A stretch of 64,000 bases of DNA from Stigmatella aurantiaca (GTDB lineage Bacteria; Myxococcota; Myxococcia; Myxococcales; Myxococcaceae): assembly GCF_900109545.1 (NCBI RefSeq), contig NZ_FOAP01000007.1, positions 248,001 through 312,000 of the forward strand, read 5' to 3'. The notes beneath the pieces were generated by a model. That model was not told the origin of the DNA. It saw only the letters and a list, made by a program, of their open reading frames with translations, and searched no databases. The position numbers were made by a program, and so were the translations under genes. Shown here piece by piece: positions 54,314-64,000 of the stretch. The first letter of the stretch is position 1. Each line of letters starts with the position of its first letter.

Positions 54314-55311
54314 TTCAGCACACCCGCCTTGCGCAGGATGGCGCTGCGCTGGTCATCGGCGAGCCGGAGCGCCTCCAGCTCCTTCTCGTAGGCCAGCTTC
54401 TCCTGGCCGTCGGAGTTGAAGGAGGCCAGCACCAGCCATTCCAGCATCTTCGGCTCGCCCCCCTGGTGGAGGATGCGGGCGGCGCCCGCCGCGAGGGAGC
54501 GGTCGGAATCCTCCAGGAGGGGCTTGAGCGAGGCCCGGGCCTTCGGGGCGGGCACCCCCTCGAAGAGCTCCAGCCCCTGGCGGCGCACGAACCGGTCCTG
54601 CGCGCCGAGCAGCTTGTGGGCGAAGGCGAACCCCTCGGGCGCGCCCAGGTGGCACAGCCCCCGGGCGGCCGCGAAGCGGGTGCTCTCCGAGTCGCTGGCG
54701 AGAAACTCCTTCAAGGTGGCCGCCTGCTTGCTGTCCCCGGAGCGGCCCGCGGCCACCAGCAGCTCGGCGCGCACCTCGGGCTCCGTCTCCGTGCGGGCCA
54801 GGGCCACCAGAGTCTTTCCCACCTTGGGGTTGCCGGACAGCCCCAGGGCCTTGGCGGCCTCCTTGCGGACCCCCAGGCTCTTGTCCTGAAGCAGGGGCGT
54901 CAGCACATCCACCCGGCGGCTGCGCACCTTCCCCAGCCCCTGGGCGGCATACATGCGCACCGGGCTGTCCCCATCCGCGGCGAGCCGGGCCAGGAACGGC
55001 TCGGCCCCCCGGGCCCCCAGGGCCGCGAGCACCGCGGTGAGGTTGCGCCGGGTGCGCTCGTCCACCGTCTTGCGCATCAGCAGCTGAATCTCCTGCGCCG
55101 CGTACTCCTCCTCGTTGAGGTATTGCAGGCGGGAGATGGTGGTGGGCACCGGTGCGCCCGTGACGAGCTGCTGGAGCTGGGAATCGACTTCCGCCCGGTT
55201 GCGCAGGCGCTTCTGGGCGGACGGGGGCAGCGCCAGGGCGAGCGGGGCAAGCAGGACCAGGGCCAGGCCAGCGAAGCGGAGGGACGTGCGCACGGAGGCG
55301 GACGATGACAA
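54310..55311 (-). CDS. HEAT-repeat protein, exported
   Basis: 333 residues with an N-terminal signal-like hydrophobic stretch (FAGLALVLLAPLALALP) and about six HEAT/PBS-type helical repeats (SPVRMYAAQGLGKV, LGVRKEAAKALGLSG, EPVRAELL-like, STRFAAARGLCHLG, RSLAAGAARILHQGG). A scaffold or binding protein with no enzymatic motif. Coupled to the DUF1460 amidase, so it may work with it in the periplasm. Divergent from the DUF4398 gene. Confidence 0.8.
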   Translation of the reverse strand: MSSSASVRTSLRFAGLALVLLAPLALALPPSAQKRLRNRAEVDSQLQQLVTGAPVPTTISRLQYLNEEEYAAQEIQLLMRKTVDERTRRNLTAVLAALGARGAEPFLARLAADGDSPVRMYAAQGLGKVRSRRVDVLTPLLQDKSLGVRKEAAKALGLSGNPKVGKTLVALARTETEPEVRAELLVAAGRSGDSKQAATLKEFLASDSESTRFAAARGLCHLGAPEGFAFAHKLLGAQDRFVRRQGLELFEGVPAPKARASLKPLLEDSDRSLAAGAARILHQGGEPKMLEWLVLASFNSDGQEKLAYEKELEALRLADDQRSAILRKAGVLK

Positions 55312-55377
55312 GGGCGGCGCCGGCCTGTCAAAATCCTGCCCCTACTTGCTCCTTCGCTTGGCAGACGTGCCCGATTC

Positions 55378-55406
55378 TTGACCCCCCTGGGCCCGGTTGA
55401 TACGAC
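55378..55406 (+). promoter_or_regulatory. Candidate promoter for the DUF4398-OmpA pair
   Basis: TTGACC, 17-bp spacer, TACGAC, about 40 bp before ATG 55447. Good -35, weak -10. Confidence 0.4.
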
Positions 55407-55446
55407 CTGAACGTTCGTTTTCCAGCCCTCACCTCAAGGCCTCCCC

Positions 55447-55764
55447 ATGAAGCAGCTGACGGTACTGGTGGCAGTGGCGGGTGTCCTCGCCGGGTGCGGC
55501 CCGGTGCGCACCACCGCCAACCTCTTGGATGCCGACGTGCAGATCCAGGCGGCCCGCACCGCGGGGGCCGAGAAGGAAGCCCCGTACGAGTGGACCCTCG
55601 CCAACCTCTACCTGCACAAGGCCCGCGAGGAAGTGGGCCATTCGGACTATCAGGCGGGCGTGGACTTCGCCGTGAAGGCCTCCAAGTACGCCAACGAGGC
55701 CCGCGAGAAGGCCATGGCCGCGGGCTCCGAGTCCTCTTCCGGCGGTAGCCGCCTCTCTCCCTAG
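55447..55764 (+). CDS. DUF4398 small lipoprotein
   Basis: 105 residues. Lipobox VLAGC (C16), then a helical DUF4398 domain (ADVQIQAARTAGAEKEAPYEWTLANLY split by helices, LHKAREEVGHSDYQAGVDFAVKASKYANEAREKA) and a Ser/Gly tail. Outer-membrane-linked helical protein of unknown function, nearly always found beside an OmpA lipoprotein, as here: the next gene starts 10 bp after its stop and carries a similar helical region. Confidence 0.85.
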   Translation: MKQLTVLVAVAGVLAGCGPVRTTANLLDADVQIQAARTAGAEKEAPYEWTLANLYLHKAREEVGHSDYQAGVDFAVKASKYANEAREKAMAAGSESSSGGSRLSP

Positions 55765-55774
55765 AGCGCCCCTG

Positions 55775-57175
<1,401 letters not shown>

Positions 57176-57232
57176 GACCGGGGGCCGCCGGGGTGAGGGG
57201 CACTTGCCCTCCCCCGCCGCCCTCCCCGCCGC

Positions 57233-58249
57233 CTACGATTCCTTGAGCAGCTCGGCCAGCACCTCGGTGGCGTAGGCGCCCCGGGACAGCTCGAAGGACA
57301 GCAGCAGGTCCTCGCCCTCCGGAGAGAACACCGGCTGCGCCAGGCGCACCCGGTAGGGCCTCCGGGCCCCTTCCGTCTCCCCCCGTCCCCGGGCGAAGTC
57401 CGAGAGCGTCACGCCCTCCTCCACGAGGAGGGCGGCCTCGGCCTCCGCCACGCCATGGGCGGCGGGCGTCATGTCCGGGCCGAACATGGGGCCCGCGGGG
57501 CTCACCTCGAACGCGGCAGCGCGGGGCGCATCCACCTCCGGCGCCTCGCAGACGAAGAGGCCTCCGGTCTCCTCCTTCCGGAGCACATCGCCCAGGAGCG
57601 CCGTGTCGAAGGTGCCGGCGCTCAGGCGCGCGGCGAGGGCGCGGTTGAAGAGGCGGGACTGGAAGGCGGAGAGGTACAGCTTGCGCTCGAAGCGGTCCGG
57701 CTTCCGGGGCAGGCGCTGGCCCAGGAGCAGCGCCTTGCCCAGGTCCGCGTTGTCCCCCTGGCGGCCGAAGCGCTGCTCGCCGAAGTAGTTGGGCACCCCG
57801 CGCGCGGCCAGCCGGGAGAAGGCCTCGCGCGCCGCGTCCACGTCCTTCACCCCGCGCATGCGCAGCTGGAAGCGGTTGCCCTTCAGGTGCCCCGTCCGGA
57901 GCTTGTTGCCATGCCGGCGCGTCCAGAGCACCCGCACGCCCTCCAGCGCGAAGCCAGCCAGCTTGGCCTCGGCCCGCGCGGGCACGGAGAGGAGCTGGCG
58001 GGTGACGGCGTGGCGGTCCTTCATGCCGGCCACGCCGATGTCGCCCTCGGGCACCTCCAGGGCCTTCGAGAGCGCGCGCACCACCTCGCGCGTGTCCCGG
58101 CCGCGCTTCTCCAGCCAGAGGTAGAGGTGTTCGCCCTGCCCGCTGGGCTCGTAGGCAGGCAGCTCCTCCACCTCGAAGTCCTCGGGAACGAGCTTGAAGG
58201 CCCCGCCACATCCGGGGACATCGGCAGTCAGTCGTGGAAGTAAGTTCAC
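57233..58249 (-). CDS. truD: tRNA pseudouridine synthase D
   Basis: 338 residues, modifies U13 of tRNA-Glu. The start is GTG 58249, which overlaps the stop of the DUF4388 gene (GTGA); the longer open frame upstream is a shadow inside that gene. Seen: FKLVPEDFEVEELPAYEPSG, catalytic D78 in GVAGMKDRHAVTRQ, GNRFQLRMRG, GVPNYFGEQRFGR, and ALLGDVLRKEETGG. Length normal for TruD. Last gene of a three-gene minus-strand unit. Confidence 0.95.
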   Translation of the reverse strand: MNLLPRLTADVPGCGGAFKLVPEDFEVEELPAYEPSGQGEHLYLWLEKRGRDTREVVRALSKALEVPEGDIGVAGMKDRHAVTRQLLSVPARAEAKLAGFALEGVRVLWTRRHGNKLRTGHLKGNRFQLRMRGVKDVDAAREAFSRLAARGVPNYFGEQRFGRQGDNADLGKALLLGQRLPRKPDRFERKLYLSAFQSRLFNRALAARLSAGTFDTALLGDVLRKEETGGLFVCEAPEVDAPRAAAFEVSPAGPMFGPDMTPAAHGVAEAEAALLVEEGVTLSDFARGRGETEGARRPYRVRLAQPVFSPEGEDLLLSFELSRGAYATEVLAELLKES

Positions 58250-59559
58250 GGAATCTTGAGCGTGGAGCGCAGCTCTTTCACGCGCCGGGCGAGGTCCTCG
58301 TCCGAACGGGCCTCCAGCAAGTCGCCGGCCTGGAAGAGCAGGAAGAACATCACGTCGCTGAGCGCCTGCGTGAAGGAGGCGAGCGGCTCGGAGCCGAGGC
58401 TCGTGCGGTGGCGCTCGAAGGCCTCGATGAGCCGCTGCTCGGAGAAGGTGCCCTCGGCCGTCAAATCCAACCCCGCGAGCACGGGCGAGGAGGACAGGGC
58501 CTGCCCGGAGAGCGCGGCGTTGGCGGAGGCGATGAACTCCCCGTCCATGCCCTGCCGGGCCACCTCGTCGCGGATCTCCCGGAAGATGCGGTTGAAGACG
58601 CGGACCACTTCCCGGTGGTCCACCCCTTCGGGGCGCACCGCGGGGATGGGCCAGGCGGGGGTGGGCGGCGACAGCTCCAGCTCCGGCGAGGCCACCAGGG
58701 GCTTCTCGGAGAGCAGCGCGAAGCCGCCCTCCAGCAGCCGGAAGACCACCTTGGTGACGTCGAACTCGGAGAGCTTGGCCGTGTGCCCCAGCTCCAGCAG
58801 CGTGCGCTGGCCATTGAGCAGCGCCAGCACCCGGTCCTCGTCCTCCTCCAGCTTGCCGTCGGAGGGGCGCTTCTTGCCCACGTAGAGCCGCCCGTGGGGG
58901 ATGCGCTTCCGGAAGTGCGCCATCTCGTCGATCTTCCGGATGCTGTCCATCAGCAGGCTCTGCGTGGACAGCTGGATGCTGTGCGTGGACTTGTCCTCCA
59001 GCGGGTGGTCGATGAGGAAGAACGAGCCCTCCCGGCACAGGACGAGCGAGTGAAAAATCTCGCTCACCTGGTGGGTGACGCACTTGAAGAGATCGTGCGC
59101 CTGCAGGTAGCCCTTCTCCACCAGCGCCCGGCCCACCTTCGAGGGGGGCTGCTCCCGGAGCACTTCCTCCAGCTGGGGGCGCTTCACGTAGCCCAGGCGG
59201 ATGAGCACCTCGCCCAGCCGGTCCGCGGGGTCATCGGAGCTGGCGCCGCGCACCTCGCCCTCGCGCAGGGTGATGGAGCGCTCGCCGCCGGGGGTGCGCA
59301 CCCGGAGGATGCCGCTCCAGCGCGCCTGGCTCAGAAAGGCGATGAGGTCCGAGAGGGGAAAGCCGCTGGCATCCCCCGCGAGCACCACGCGCGGCGCGGG
59401 CGCCGAGCCGCCGTGCGCGGGGGTGCGCGAGAAGAGCAGGAGGTCCGGCGCCGTGGGCATCAGCACGTACACTCCCGCGCGCCCCGCCAGCGGCGACGGC
59501 CCCTGGCGGTCCTCGGGGACGAGTTGGGAGGACCCGTCGATGCGAAAGCGGTGCGTCAT
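58246..59559 (-). CDS. DUF4388 domain protein
   Basis: 437 residues. The DUF4388 (PATAN-like) domain lies at about 65-240 (SGFPLSDLIAFLSQARWSGILRV, LREGEVRGASSDDPADRLGEVLIRLGYV, RALVEKGYL). The C-terminal half is helical with ALLNGQRTLLELG (a winged-helix-like element). Known: this family is common in myxobacteria and cyanobacteria, often next to signalling genes, and may be a regulator. No catalytic motif. Ten bp downstream of the thioredoxin-fold gene, coupled to truD. Confidence 0.8.
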   Translation of the reverse strand: MTHRFRIDGSSQLVPEDRQGPSPLAGRAGVYVLMPTAPDLLLFSRTPAHGGSAPAPRVVLAGDASGFPLSDLIAFLSQARWSGILRVRTPGGERSITLREGEVRGASSDDPADRLGEVLIRLGYVKRPQLEEVLREQPPSKVGRALVEKGYLQAHDLFKCVTHQVSEIFHSLVLCREGSFFLIDHPLEDKSTHSIQLSTQSLLMDSIRKIDEMAHFRKRIPHGRLYVGKKRPSDGKLEEDEDRVLALLNGQRTLLELGHTAKLSEFDVTKVVFRLLEGGFALLSEKPLVASPELELSPPTPAWPIPAVRPEGVDHREVVRVFNRIFREIRDEVARQGMDGEFIASANAALSGQALSSSPVLAGLDLTAEGTFSEQRLIEAFERHRTSLGSEPLASFTQALSDVMFFLLFQAGDLLEARSDEDLARRVKELRSTLKIP

Positions 59560-59569
59560 CCCCGTCCCG

Positions 59570-60553
59570 TCAGTCCGCGGCCCACGCGTTGTTGTTGGAA
59601 CGCCACTCCAGCTCGTCCTCCAGGCTGTGGGCGAGCAGCTCCGGATCGAGCGTCAGCGCGCCCGGGTACGGGCGGCCGTTGAAGAAGACCGCCGGGGTGC
59701 CCGAGATGTTGGCGGCACGGCCCTGGGTGCGGAAGGTCTCCACCTCGTTCAGGTAGGTGCCCACCTTGAGCACCTCCTGCAGCTTCGCGCCGGACAGGCC
59801 AATCTTGTCGGCCAGCGCGGGCAGCGCCGCGGGGGAGAGGTTCTGCTGCTGGCCGAAGAGCGCATCGTGCATCTCCCAGAACTTGCCCTGGTCGCGCGCC
59901 CACAGGGCCGCCTGGGCCGCGGGCAGCGCGTTGGGGTGGCTGGGCAGCGGGAACGGCAGGAAGCACAGGCGCACCTTGTCCCCCCCCTTCTGGGCGAACT
60001 CCTTGAGCAGGGGGCTGGCGTGGCCGCAGGAAGGACACTCGAAGTCGGCGAACTCCGCCACCGTCACCGGGGCGTTCTCCGGGCCCTTGCACATGCGCGC
60101 ATCCACCTTCAGGTTCGCGCGGGCCTCGCGGAAGGTGCCGTAGTAGCTGGACAGCCCCACGATGACCTCGGCCGCGGACACGCCCGCGGACACGCTCCGG
60201 GCGGCCAGCCGGGCCATGCGCTTGGCGTGCCGGCAGTCCGTGTGCTGCCGCAGACAGGCCCCCAGCGTGTGCGGGCAGCCGCAGTAGCAGAACTCGTCGC
60301 TGAAGATGGTGGCCAGCTCCGCCTGGGCGGACGGGGGCAGCGCCGAGAAATCCATGCCGGGAATCCCCGCGAGCGCCGAGGCCCCCCCCGCAGGGGGCGC
60401 CGCGGGCGGGGCGGCAGGGGGCGCGGCCGGGGCAGGCCGGGCGGAGGCCGGGCCTTTGTCGGCGGCGGCCTCGGGGTTCTTGGTGCACGCCAGGCCGGTG
60501 AACGCCACGGCGGCGATCAGGGGGACGACTCGCTTCCAACAGATGAGGGGCAC
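59570..60553 (-). CDS. Thioredoxin-fold (DsbA-like) lipoprotein with N-terminal Cys cluster
   Basis: 327 residues, start GTG 60553. Lipoprotein-like signal (VVPLIAAVAFTGLAC, C23) and an Ala/Pro linker. Residues 85-140 form a Cys-rich helical part (C89, C91, C93, C100, C107 in FCYCGCPHTLGACLRQHTDC) similar to CcmH-type or PCYCGC zinc/heme-handling domains. From 160 a DsbA/DSBA-like thioredoxin domain with active site C173-P-S-C176 and the cis-Pro loop GTPAVFFNG. Periplasmic disulfide oxidoreductase or c-type cytochrome maturation helper. First gene of the DUF4388-truD unit. Confidence 0.87.
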   Translation of the reverse strand: MPLICWKRVVPLIAAVAFTGLACTKNPEAAADKGPASARPAPAAPPAAPPAAPPAGGASALAGIPGMDFSALPPSAQAELATIFSDEFCYCGCPHTLGACLRQHTDCRHAKRMARLAARSVSAGVSAAEVIVGLSSYYGTFREARANLKVDARMCKGPENAPVTVAEFADFECPSCGHASPLLKEFAQKGGDKVRLCFLPFPLPSHPNALPAAQAALWARDQGKFWEMHDALFGQQQNLSPAALPALADKIGLSGAKLQEVLKVGTYLNEVETFRTQGRAANISGTPAVFFNGRPYPGALTLDPELLAHSLEDELEWRSNNNAWAAD

Positions 60554-60620
60554 GCGGCGGTCTTAGCCATGCGCGCAAGGCTTGTAAAGCAAGGCGGGCT
60601 TTGTCAGTGAGGGGTGGCCC

Positions 60621-61673
60621 ATGCCCAAAGTCCTTCTGCTGCATACCGGGGGAACACTGGGGATGGCCGGCGGGCAGCCCTCGGCCTTGCGCCCCTCGGC
60701 CTTCTTCCGGACGTTGAAGCAGCGTGCCCCGGAGCTCTTCCGGCTCGCCGACATCGAGCTGGAGCTGTTCTCCAACCTGGACAGCTCGGAGATGCAGCCG
60801 GAGCTCTGGAGCCGCATGGCCGCGCACCTGCACGCGCGCATGCCCGCCTTCGATGGCGTGGTGGTGACCCACGGCACGGATACGCTTGCCTACACCGCCA
60901 GCGCCCTGTCCTTCATGCTGAGGGACTTGCCCTGCCCGGTGGTGCTCACCGGCTCCCAGCGCCCCCTGGGGGAGATCCGCAGCGATGCGCGCCTGAACCT
61001 CATCGACGCGGTGCTCTCGGCGCTCCACGGGCCGCGCGAGGTGACCATCTGCTTCGACTCCCACCTCTACCGGGGCAACCGCACCCGGAAGGTGAAGGTC
61101 TCCGAGTACGACGCCTTCGAGAGCCCCAACTTCCCGGTGCTGGGCACCCTGGGGGTGGAGGCCACCTTCGAGCCGGGCCTGCGCCCCCGCGGCGCCCCGC
61201 GCCTGTTCGAGCGGTTGGATCCGCGCGTCTTTCTGCTCAAGGTGTTCCCGGGGTTGGACCCGGCCCTGCCCCTGGCGCTGCTGCCCCACATCCGGGGGCT
61301 GGTGCTGGAGGCGTACGGGGCGGGCAACTTCCCCATCGACAAGGCGCTGGGCCGCTCCCTGCTGCCCCTGTTCACCGAGGCGCGCCAGCAGGGCATCCCC
61401 GTGGTGGTGGTCAGCCAGGCCTACCGCAACGGGGTGAACCTCACCCTGTACGAGTCGGGGGCCGCCGCCCGCGAGCAGGGGGCCATCAGCGGCGGGGACA
61501 TGACGCCGTCGGCCGCGGTGGTGAAGCTGATGCAGACGATCGTTTACCACCGCACACCCCAGGCCATCGCCCGGGCCATCCAGACGCCGCTGGCGGGCGA
61601 GCTGACGCCGTGGCAGGCGCCCGCCGCTTTTCCCAAGATCCGGAAGGAACGGGTCAAAACTCGCACGTCTTGA
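60621..61673 (+). CDS. ansA: Type I L-asparaginase
   Basis: 350 residues. First catalytic Thr in LLHTGGTLGM (T12), second triad in VVTHGTDTLAYTASALSFML, VLTGSQRPLGEIRSDARLNL, and the C-terminal SQAYRNGVNLTLYESG region. No signal peptide, so the cytosolic form. Converts asparagine to aspartate and ammonia. It is divergent from the thioredoxin-fold gene across 67 bp. Confidence 0.93.
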   Translation: MPKVLLLHTGGTLGMAGGQPSALRPSAFFRTLKQRAPELFRLADIELELFSNLDSSEMQPELWSRMAAHLHARMPAFDGVVVTHGTDTLAYTASALSFMLRDLPCPVVLTGSQRPLGEIRSDARLNLIDAVLSALHGPREVTICFDSHLYRGNRTRKVKVSEYDAFESPNFPVLGTLGVEATFEPGLRPRGAPRLFERLDPRVFLLKVFPGLDPALPLALLPHIRGLVLEAYGAGNFPIDKALGRSLLPLFTEARQQGIPVVVVSQAYRNGVNLTLYESGAAAREQGAISGGDMTPSAAVVKLMQTIVYHRTPQAIARAIQTPLAGELTPWQAPAAFPKIRKERVKTRTS

Positions 61674-61751
61674 GAATTCGCCCCCCCTCCCCGAGATCGG
61701 ACGTGCGTGAGCTTGCCGCCCAGAAATACCGGCCCTTAAGATGGGGGGGCG

Positions 61752-62663
61752 ATGTCCGATGAGAAAACAGCCGTCCATTCCGTCTCGGACCTGCTGAGCA
61801 GCGCTCAGCAGCAGAGCGCCTATCTGATCGTCATCAGTGCGAAGTCCGCGGCGGGCATCGGGCGGATGTTCAAGCTGGACCGCTCCGAGACAGTGCTCGG
61901 CCGGAGCACGGAAGCCCAGTTCCAGGTGGAAGACGACGGCATCTCGCGCAAGCACGCGAAGGTGGTCGCCCTGGGCGATGGCCGCTTCCAGCTCATGGAC
62001 CTGGGCAGCACCAACGGCACCTACCTCAACGGCCTGAGGGTGAACACCGCCCCGCTCTACGACGGGGACAAGATCCAGATCGGCTCCAACACCGTCCTCA
62101 AGTTCTCCATCCAGGACCAGTTGGAGGAGCAGTACCAGCGCAGCATCTACGAGTCCGCCACGCGGGACGGCCTGACGCGGCTCTACAATAAGAAGTACTT
62201 CACGGAGACCTTGCGCAAGGAGTTCGCCTACTGCCTGCGCCACCGGGTGGCCCTGTCCCTGGTGATGTTCGACGTGGACCACTTCAAGAAGATCAACGAC
62301 GTGTACGGCCACCCGGCCGGAGACTACGTGCTGGCGCGCATCGCCCAGCGCGTGGGGGACACGGTGCGGACCGAGGACCTGCTGGCGCGCTATGGCGGCG
62401 AGGAGTTCGCCCTGATGCTGCGCGAGTCGGCCGAGGAGCAGGCGCTCTCGTGCGCCGAGCGGTGCCGGCAGGCGGTGGACCGCAGCGACTTCATCTTCAG
62501 CGGCACCCCCATCAAGGTGAGCATCAGCCTGGGCGTGGCGACGCTGCTGGACTCGGACTTCGCGCAACCGGAGGACCTGCTCGCCTCGGCGGACAAGTAC
62601 CTCTACCGCGCCAAGCGCGCGGGCCGGAACCGGGTGGACGCCAAGGCCGTCAGCGGCCCGTGA
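61752..62663 (+). CDS. FHA-GGDEF diguanylate cyclase
   Basis: 303 residues, cytosolic. FHA domain about 35-115 with phosphothreonine-binding motifs VLGRS, SRKHAK and LGSTNGTYLNG. GGDEF domain 135-300 with FDVDHFKKINDVYGH, active-site GGEEF (215-219), inhibitory-site RxxD (RTED, 206-209) and ADKYLYRAKRAGRN. It should make cyclic di-GMP, subject to product inhibition, with FHA docking it to a Ser/Thr-phosphorylated partner, fitting the many eukaryote-like kinases of myxobacteria. Convergent with the next gene. Confidence 0.93.
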   Translation: MSDEKTAVHSVSDLLSSAQQQSAYLIVISAKSAAGIGRMFKLDRSETVLGRSTEAQFQVEDDGISRKHAKVVALGDGRFQLMDLGSTNGTYLNGLRVNTAPLYDGDKIQIGSNTVLKFSIQDQLEEQYQRSIYESATRDGLTRLYNKKYFTETLRKEFAYCLRHRVALSLVMFDVDHFKKINDVYGHPAGDYVLARIAQRVGDTVRTEDLLARYGGEEFALMLRESAEEQALSCAERCRQAVDRSDFIFSGTPIKVSISLGVATLLDSDFAQPEDLLASADKYLYRAKRAGRNRVDAKAVSGP

Positions 62664-62694
62664 GCCTCGCCCGCCCGCGCCCCCCGGGCAGGCC

Positions 62695-64000
62695 TCACCG
62701 CTGAAAGCCGAGCCTCCGCAGGGCCTCGCGCGACACGTGCTGGACGTGGGTGTCCCCATCGCGCTGAACCGCCTCGCTCAGCGCGGAGACCGCGAACGGC
62801 CCCCCGAGCACGCCCAGCGCCTGCGCCGCCGAGACGCGGATGGCCGCGACCGTGTCCTGGCGGAGGCACTCGGCCAGCGCCTTGACGTGGTGGGGACGGC
62901 CCAGGTGCTCCAGGGCGCTCGCGGCCGCCTGCCGCACCAGGGGCGTGCCCTCCAGGAGCCGCTTGGCGATGGCATCCCCCCACCGCACCTGGCGCCGGAG
63001 GGCCGCGACCTCGATGGCCGCCGCGACGACTTCCGGGGCGGGGTCCTCCATGCCTGCGGTCAGGATGCCAGTCAGCTCTGGGCCCCCGGCGCCCCCGGTT
63101 CCCAGGGCGCGGAGGGCCCCGGCGCGCACGAGCGCCTCGGGGTCCCGGAGAAACGGCGACGCCGCGTCGAGCCGCTGCCGGGGCGCCATGTCACATTCGG
63201 CGAGCAGGGCCAGGGCCTCGCCCCGGAGCGCCGGGGACTGGGACGGGCTGCTGGCCACGGCGAGCAGCGCCGGCTGACAGGACTTCTCGCGGGCCACCGC
63301 CTCCAGCCAGGGCAGCTGCGCCCCCAGGGGCGCGGAGGTCCGCAGGCGCCGTCCGGCCGCCTCGAACAGGGAGAACCCCTCGGCCCGGGCCATGCCCCGG
63401 GCGGCGGACTGGCGCACCAGCCGGTCCGGATCATTCAGGGCCTGCTCCAGCTCCCGCTGCGCCAGGGGCCCATAGGGCCGCAGCGCGGACACCGCGGAGC
63501 GCCGCTTCACGGGGTCGCTCGAGGCAAGCTCACCCTGGAGCACCTGGATTTCCTGGGAGTAGAGGGCCACGAGCCGGTTCACGCGGGCCTGGTTGGCCGG
63601 CACCGCGGCATCGAGCAGCATCCGCCCCACGGAAGAAGGCCCGCGCTCGGTGGCTGCCTTCAGGGCGGAGGCCACGGCGGCATCGGCGGACTCGGGACGC
63701 CCCTCTATCGCGTCGAGCGCCACCTGGGCAGGCGTCAGCCCCAGGAAGACGGCCAGATGGGAGAGCGCCTCCTCCCGCACCGTGGCGTCCTCCGCGTACA
63801 GCTCCAGCGTCAGGGCTTCCCGGAGGGCCTCCTGGCGAGCCCGGATCCGCTCGGCCGCCGCGGCGCCCCGCTCTCCGGCCTTCTGGAGAAAGGCGGCGGG
63901 AGGGCGCCCCGCCTCGGCGGAGATCCGGACGGCCGTGAGGCATGCGGCCAGCTCCGCCTCGCCTTGCGCCGCCAGGACCCAGTCCGCCAGGGCGCGGGGC
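62695..64000 (-). CDS. HEAT-repeat protein, 5' end beyond the right edge
   Basis: The frame is open to the window end, so the start is missing; about 435 residues are visible. A GTG at 63780 could be taken as a start but the upstream residues (LREALTLELYAEDATVREEAL) continue the same helical repeat pattern. At least eight HEAT/PBS lyase-like repeats (LVRQSAARGMARAEG, EALVRAGALRALGTGG, TPLVRQAAASALEHLG, AAIRVSAAQALGVLGG). No catalytic motif. A scaffold of unknown role. Confidence 0.8.
   Translation of the reverse strand, partial: PRALADWVLAAQGEAELAACLTAVRISAEAGRPPAAFLQKAGERGAAAAERIRARQEALREALTLELYAEDATVREEALSHLAVFLGLTPAQVALDAIEGRPESADAAVASALKAATERGPSSVGRMLLDAAVPANQARVNRLVALYSQEIQVLQGELASSDPVKRRSAVSALRPYGPLAQRELEQALNDPDRLVRQSAARGMARAEGFSLFEAAGRRLRTSAPLGAQLPWLEAVAREKSCQPALLAVASSPSQSPALRGEALALLAECDMAPRQRLDAASPFLRDPEALVRAGALRALGTGGAGGPELTGILTAGMEDPAPEVVAAAIEVAALRRQVRWGDAIAKRLLEGTPLVRQAAASALEHLGRPHHVKALAECLRQDTVAAIRVSAAQALGVLGGPFAVSALSEAVQRDGDTHVQHVSREALRRLGFQR

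Noticed and set aside
57181-57220. GC-rich hairpin between the convergent OmpA-TSP3 and truD genes
   Set aside because: The stem needs bulges and has no T-tract on either strand; could be chance in G/C-runs.
57233-59083. A longer truD reading frame reaching to 59083
   Set aside because: The extra part lies inside the DUF4388 gene on the same strand in another frame and has no TruD similarity; the GTG at 58249 gives the correct N-terminus.

Overview
The window is chromosomal DNA of a myxobacterium, most likely a Cystobacterineae-type genome (Stigmatella / Archangium / Cystobacter / Myxococcus group). The reasons are a very GC-rich, strongly G/C-third-position coding style over most of the window, many lipoproteins and OmpA-like proteins, an orphan NtrC-type activator, a Frz-like chemosensory operon, HEAT/TPR/DUF4388/DUF4398 proteins, and FadN-type beta-oxidation. 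Species cannot be fixed from sequence alone. No rRNA, tRNA, IS element or CRISPR array was seen. No gap between genes exceeds about 230 bp.

Layout. (1) 1-3782: the end of a biosynthetic cluster that continues past the left edge. It holds a type III PLP decarboxylase, an SbnA/CysK-like PLP enzyme and a MATE exporter, translationally coupled; this combination suggests a diaminopropionate-containing siderophore. A PRISE-type reductase and, on the minus strand, an orphan Imm8 immunity gene with an unknown small gene follow (3.9-5.7 kb). This left end is visibly less GC-rich than the rest. (2) 5.8-9.4 kb, minus: thiolase and FadN-type trifunctional beta-oxidation genes behind a perfect inverted-repeat operator candidate. 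(3) 9.6-14.9 kb, plus: an M1 aminopeptidase and a large VIT/VWA lipoprotein. (4) 14.9-18.4 kb, minus: a solitary DNA methyltransferase, ribosomal protein L31 with a clear promoter and leader hairpin, and a coupled pair made of a CpoB-like lipoprotein and an UshA-like protein. The UshA-like gene contains an in-frame UGA followed by a textbook bacterial SECIS hairpin, so it is very probably a selenoprotein; it is the main find of the window. (5) 18.4-28.7 kb, minus: a Frz-ordered chemosensory operon (CheW, small CheW-like, two six-TM MCPs, CheA-REC, CheB, CheR-TPR) preceded by a Cys-rich OmpA lipoprotein.

(6) 28.9-41.7 kb: orphan NtrC regulator, DoxX, SRAP DNA-repair protein, CACHE-type histidine kinase, subtilisin-like protease, OmpA protein, GH31 glucosidase, GMC oxidoreductase with a ferredoxin-like Cys motif, exonuclease III. 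(7) 41.9-50.0 kb, plus: a TPR protein, then penicillin-binding protein 1A, an FG-GAP protein, a degenerate solute-binding protein and an NtrY-like kinase, the last four tightly coupled. (8) 50-64 kb: a membrane sensor-like protein, hibernation factor, small response regulator, zinc-ribbon protein, DUF1460 amidase with a HEAT protein, DUF4398 and OmpA-TSP3 outer-membrane pair, a thioredoxin-fold lipoprotein / DUF4388 / TruD operon, asparaginase, FHA-GGDEF diguanylate cyclase, and a HEAT-repeat protein cut by the right edge.
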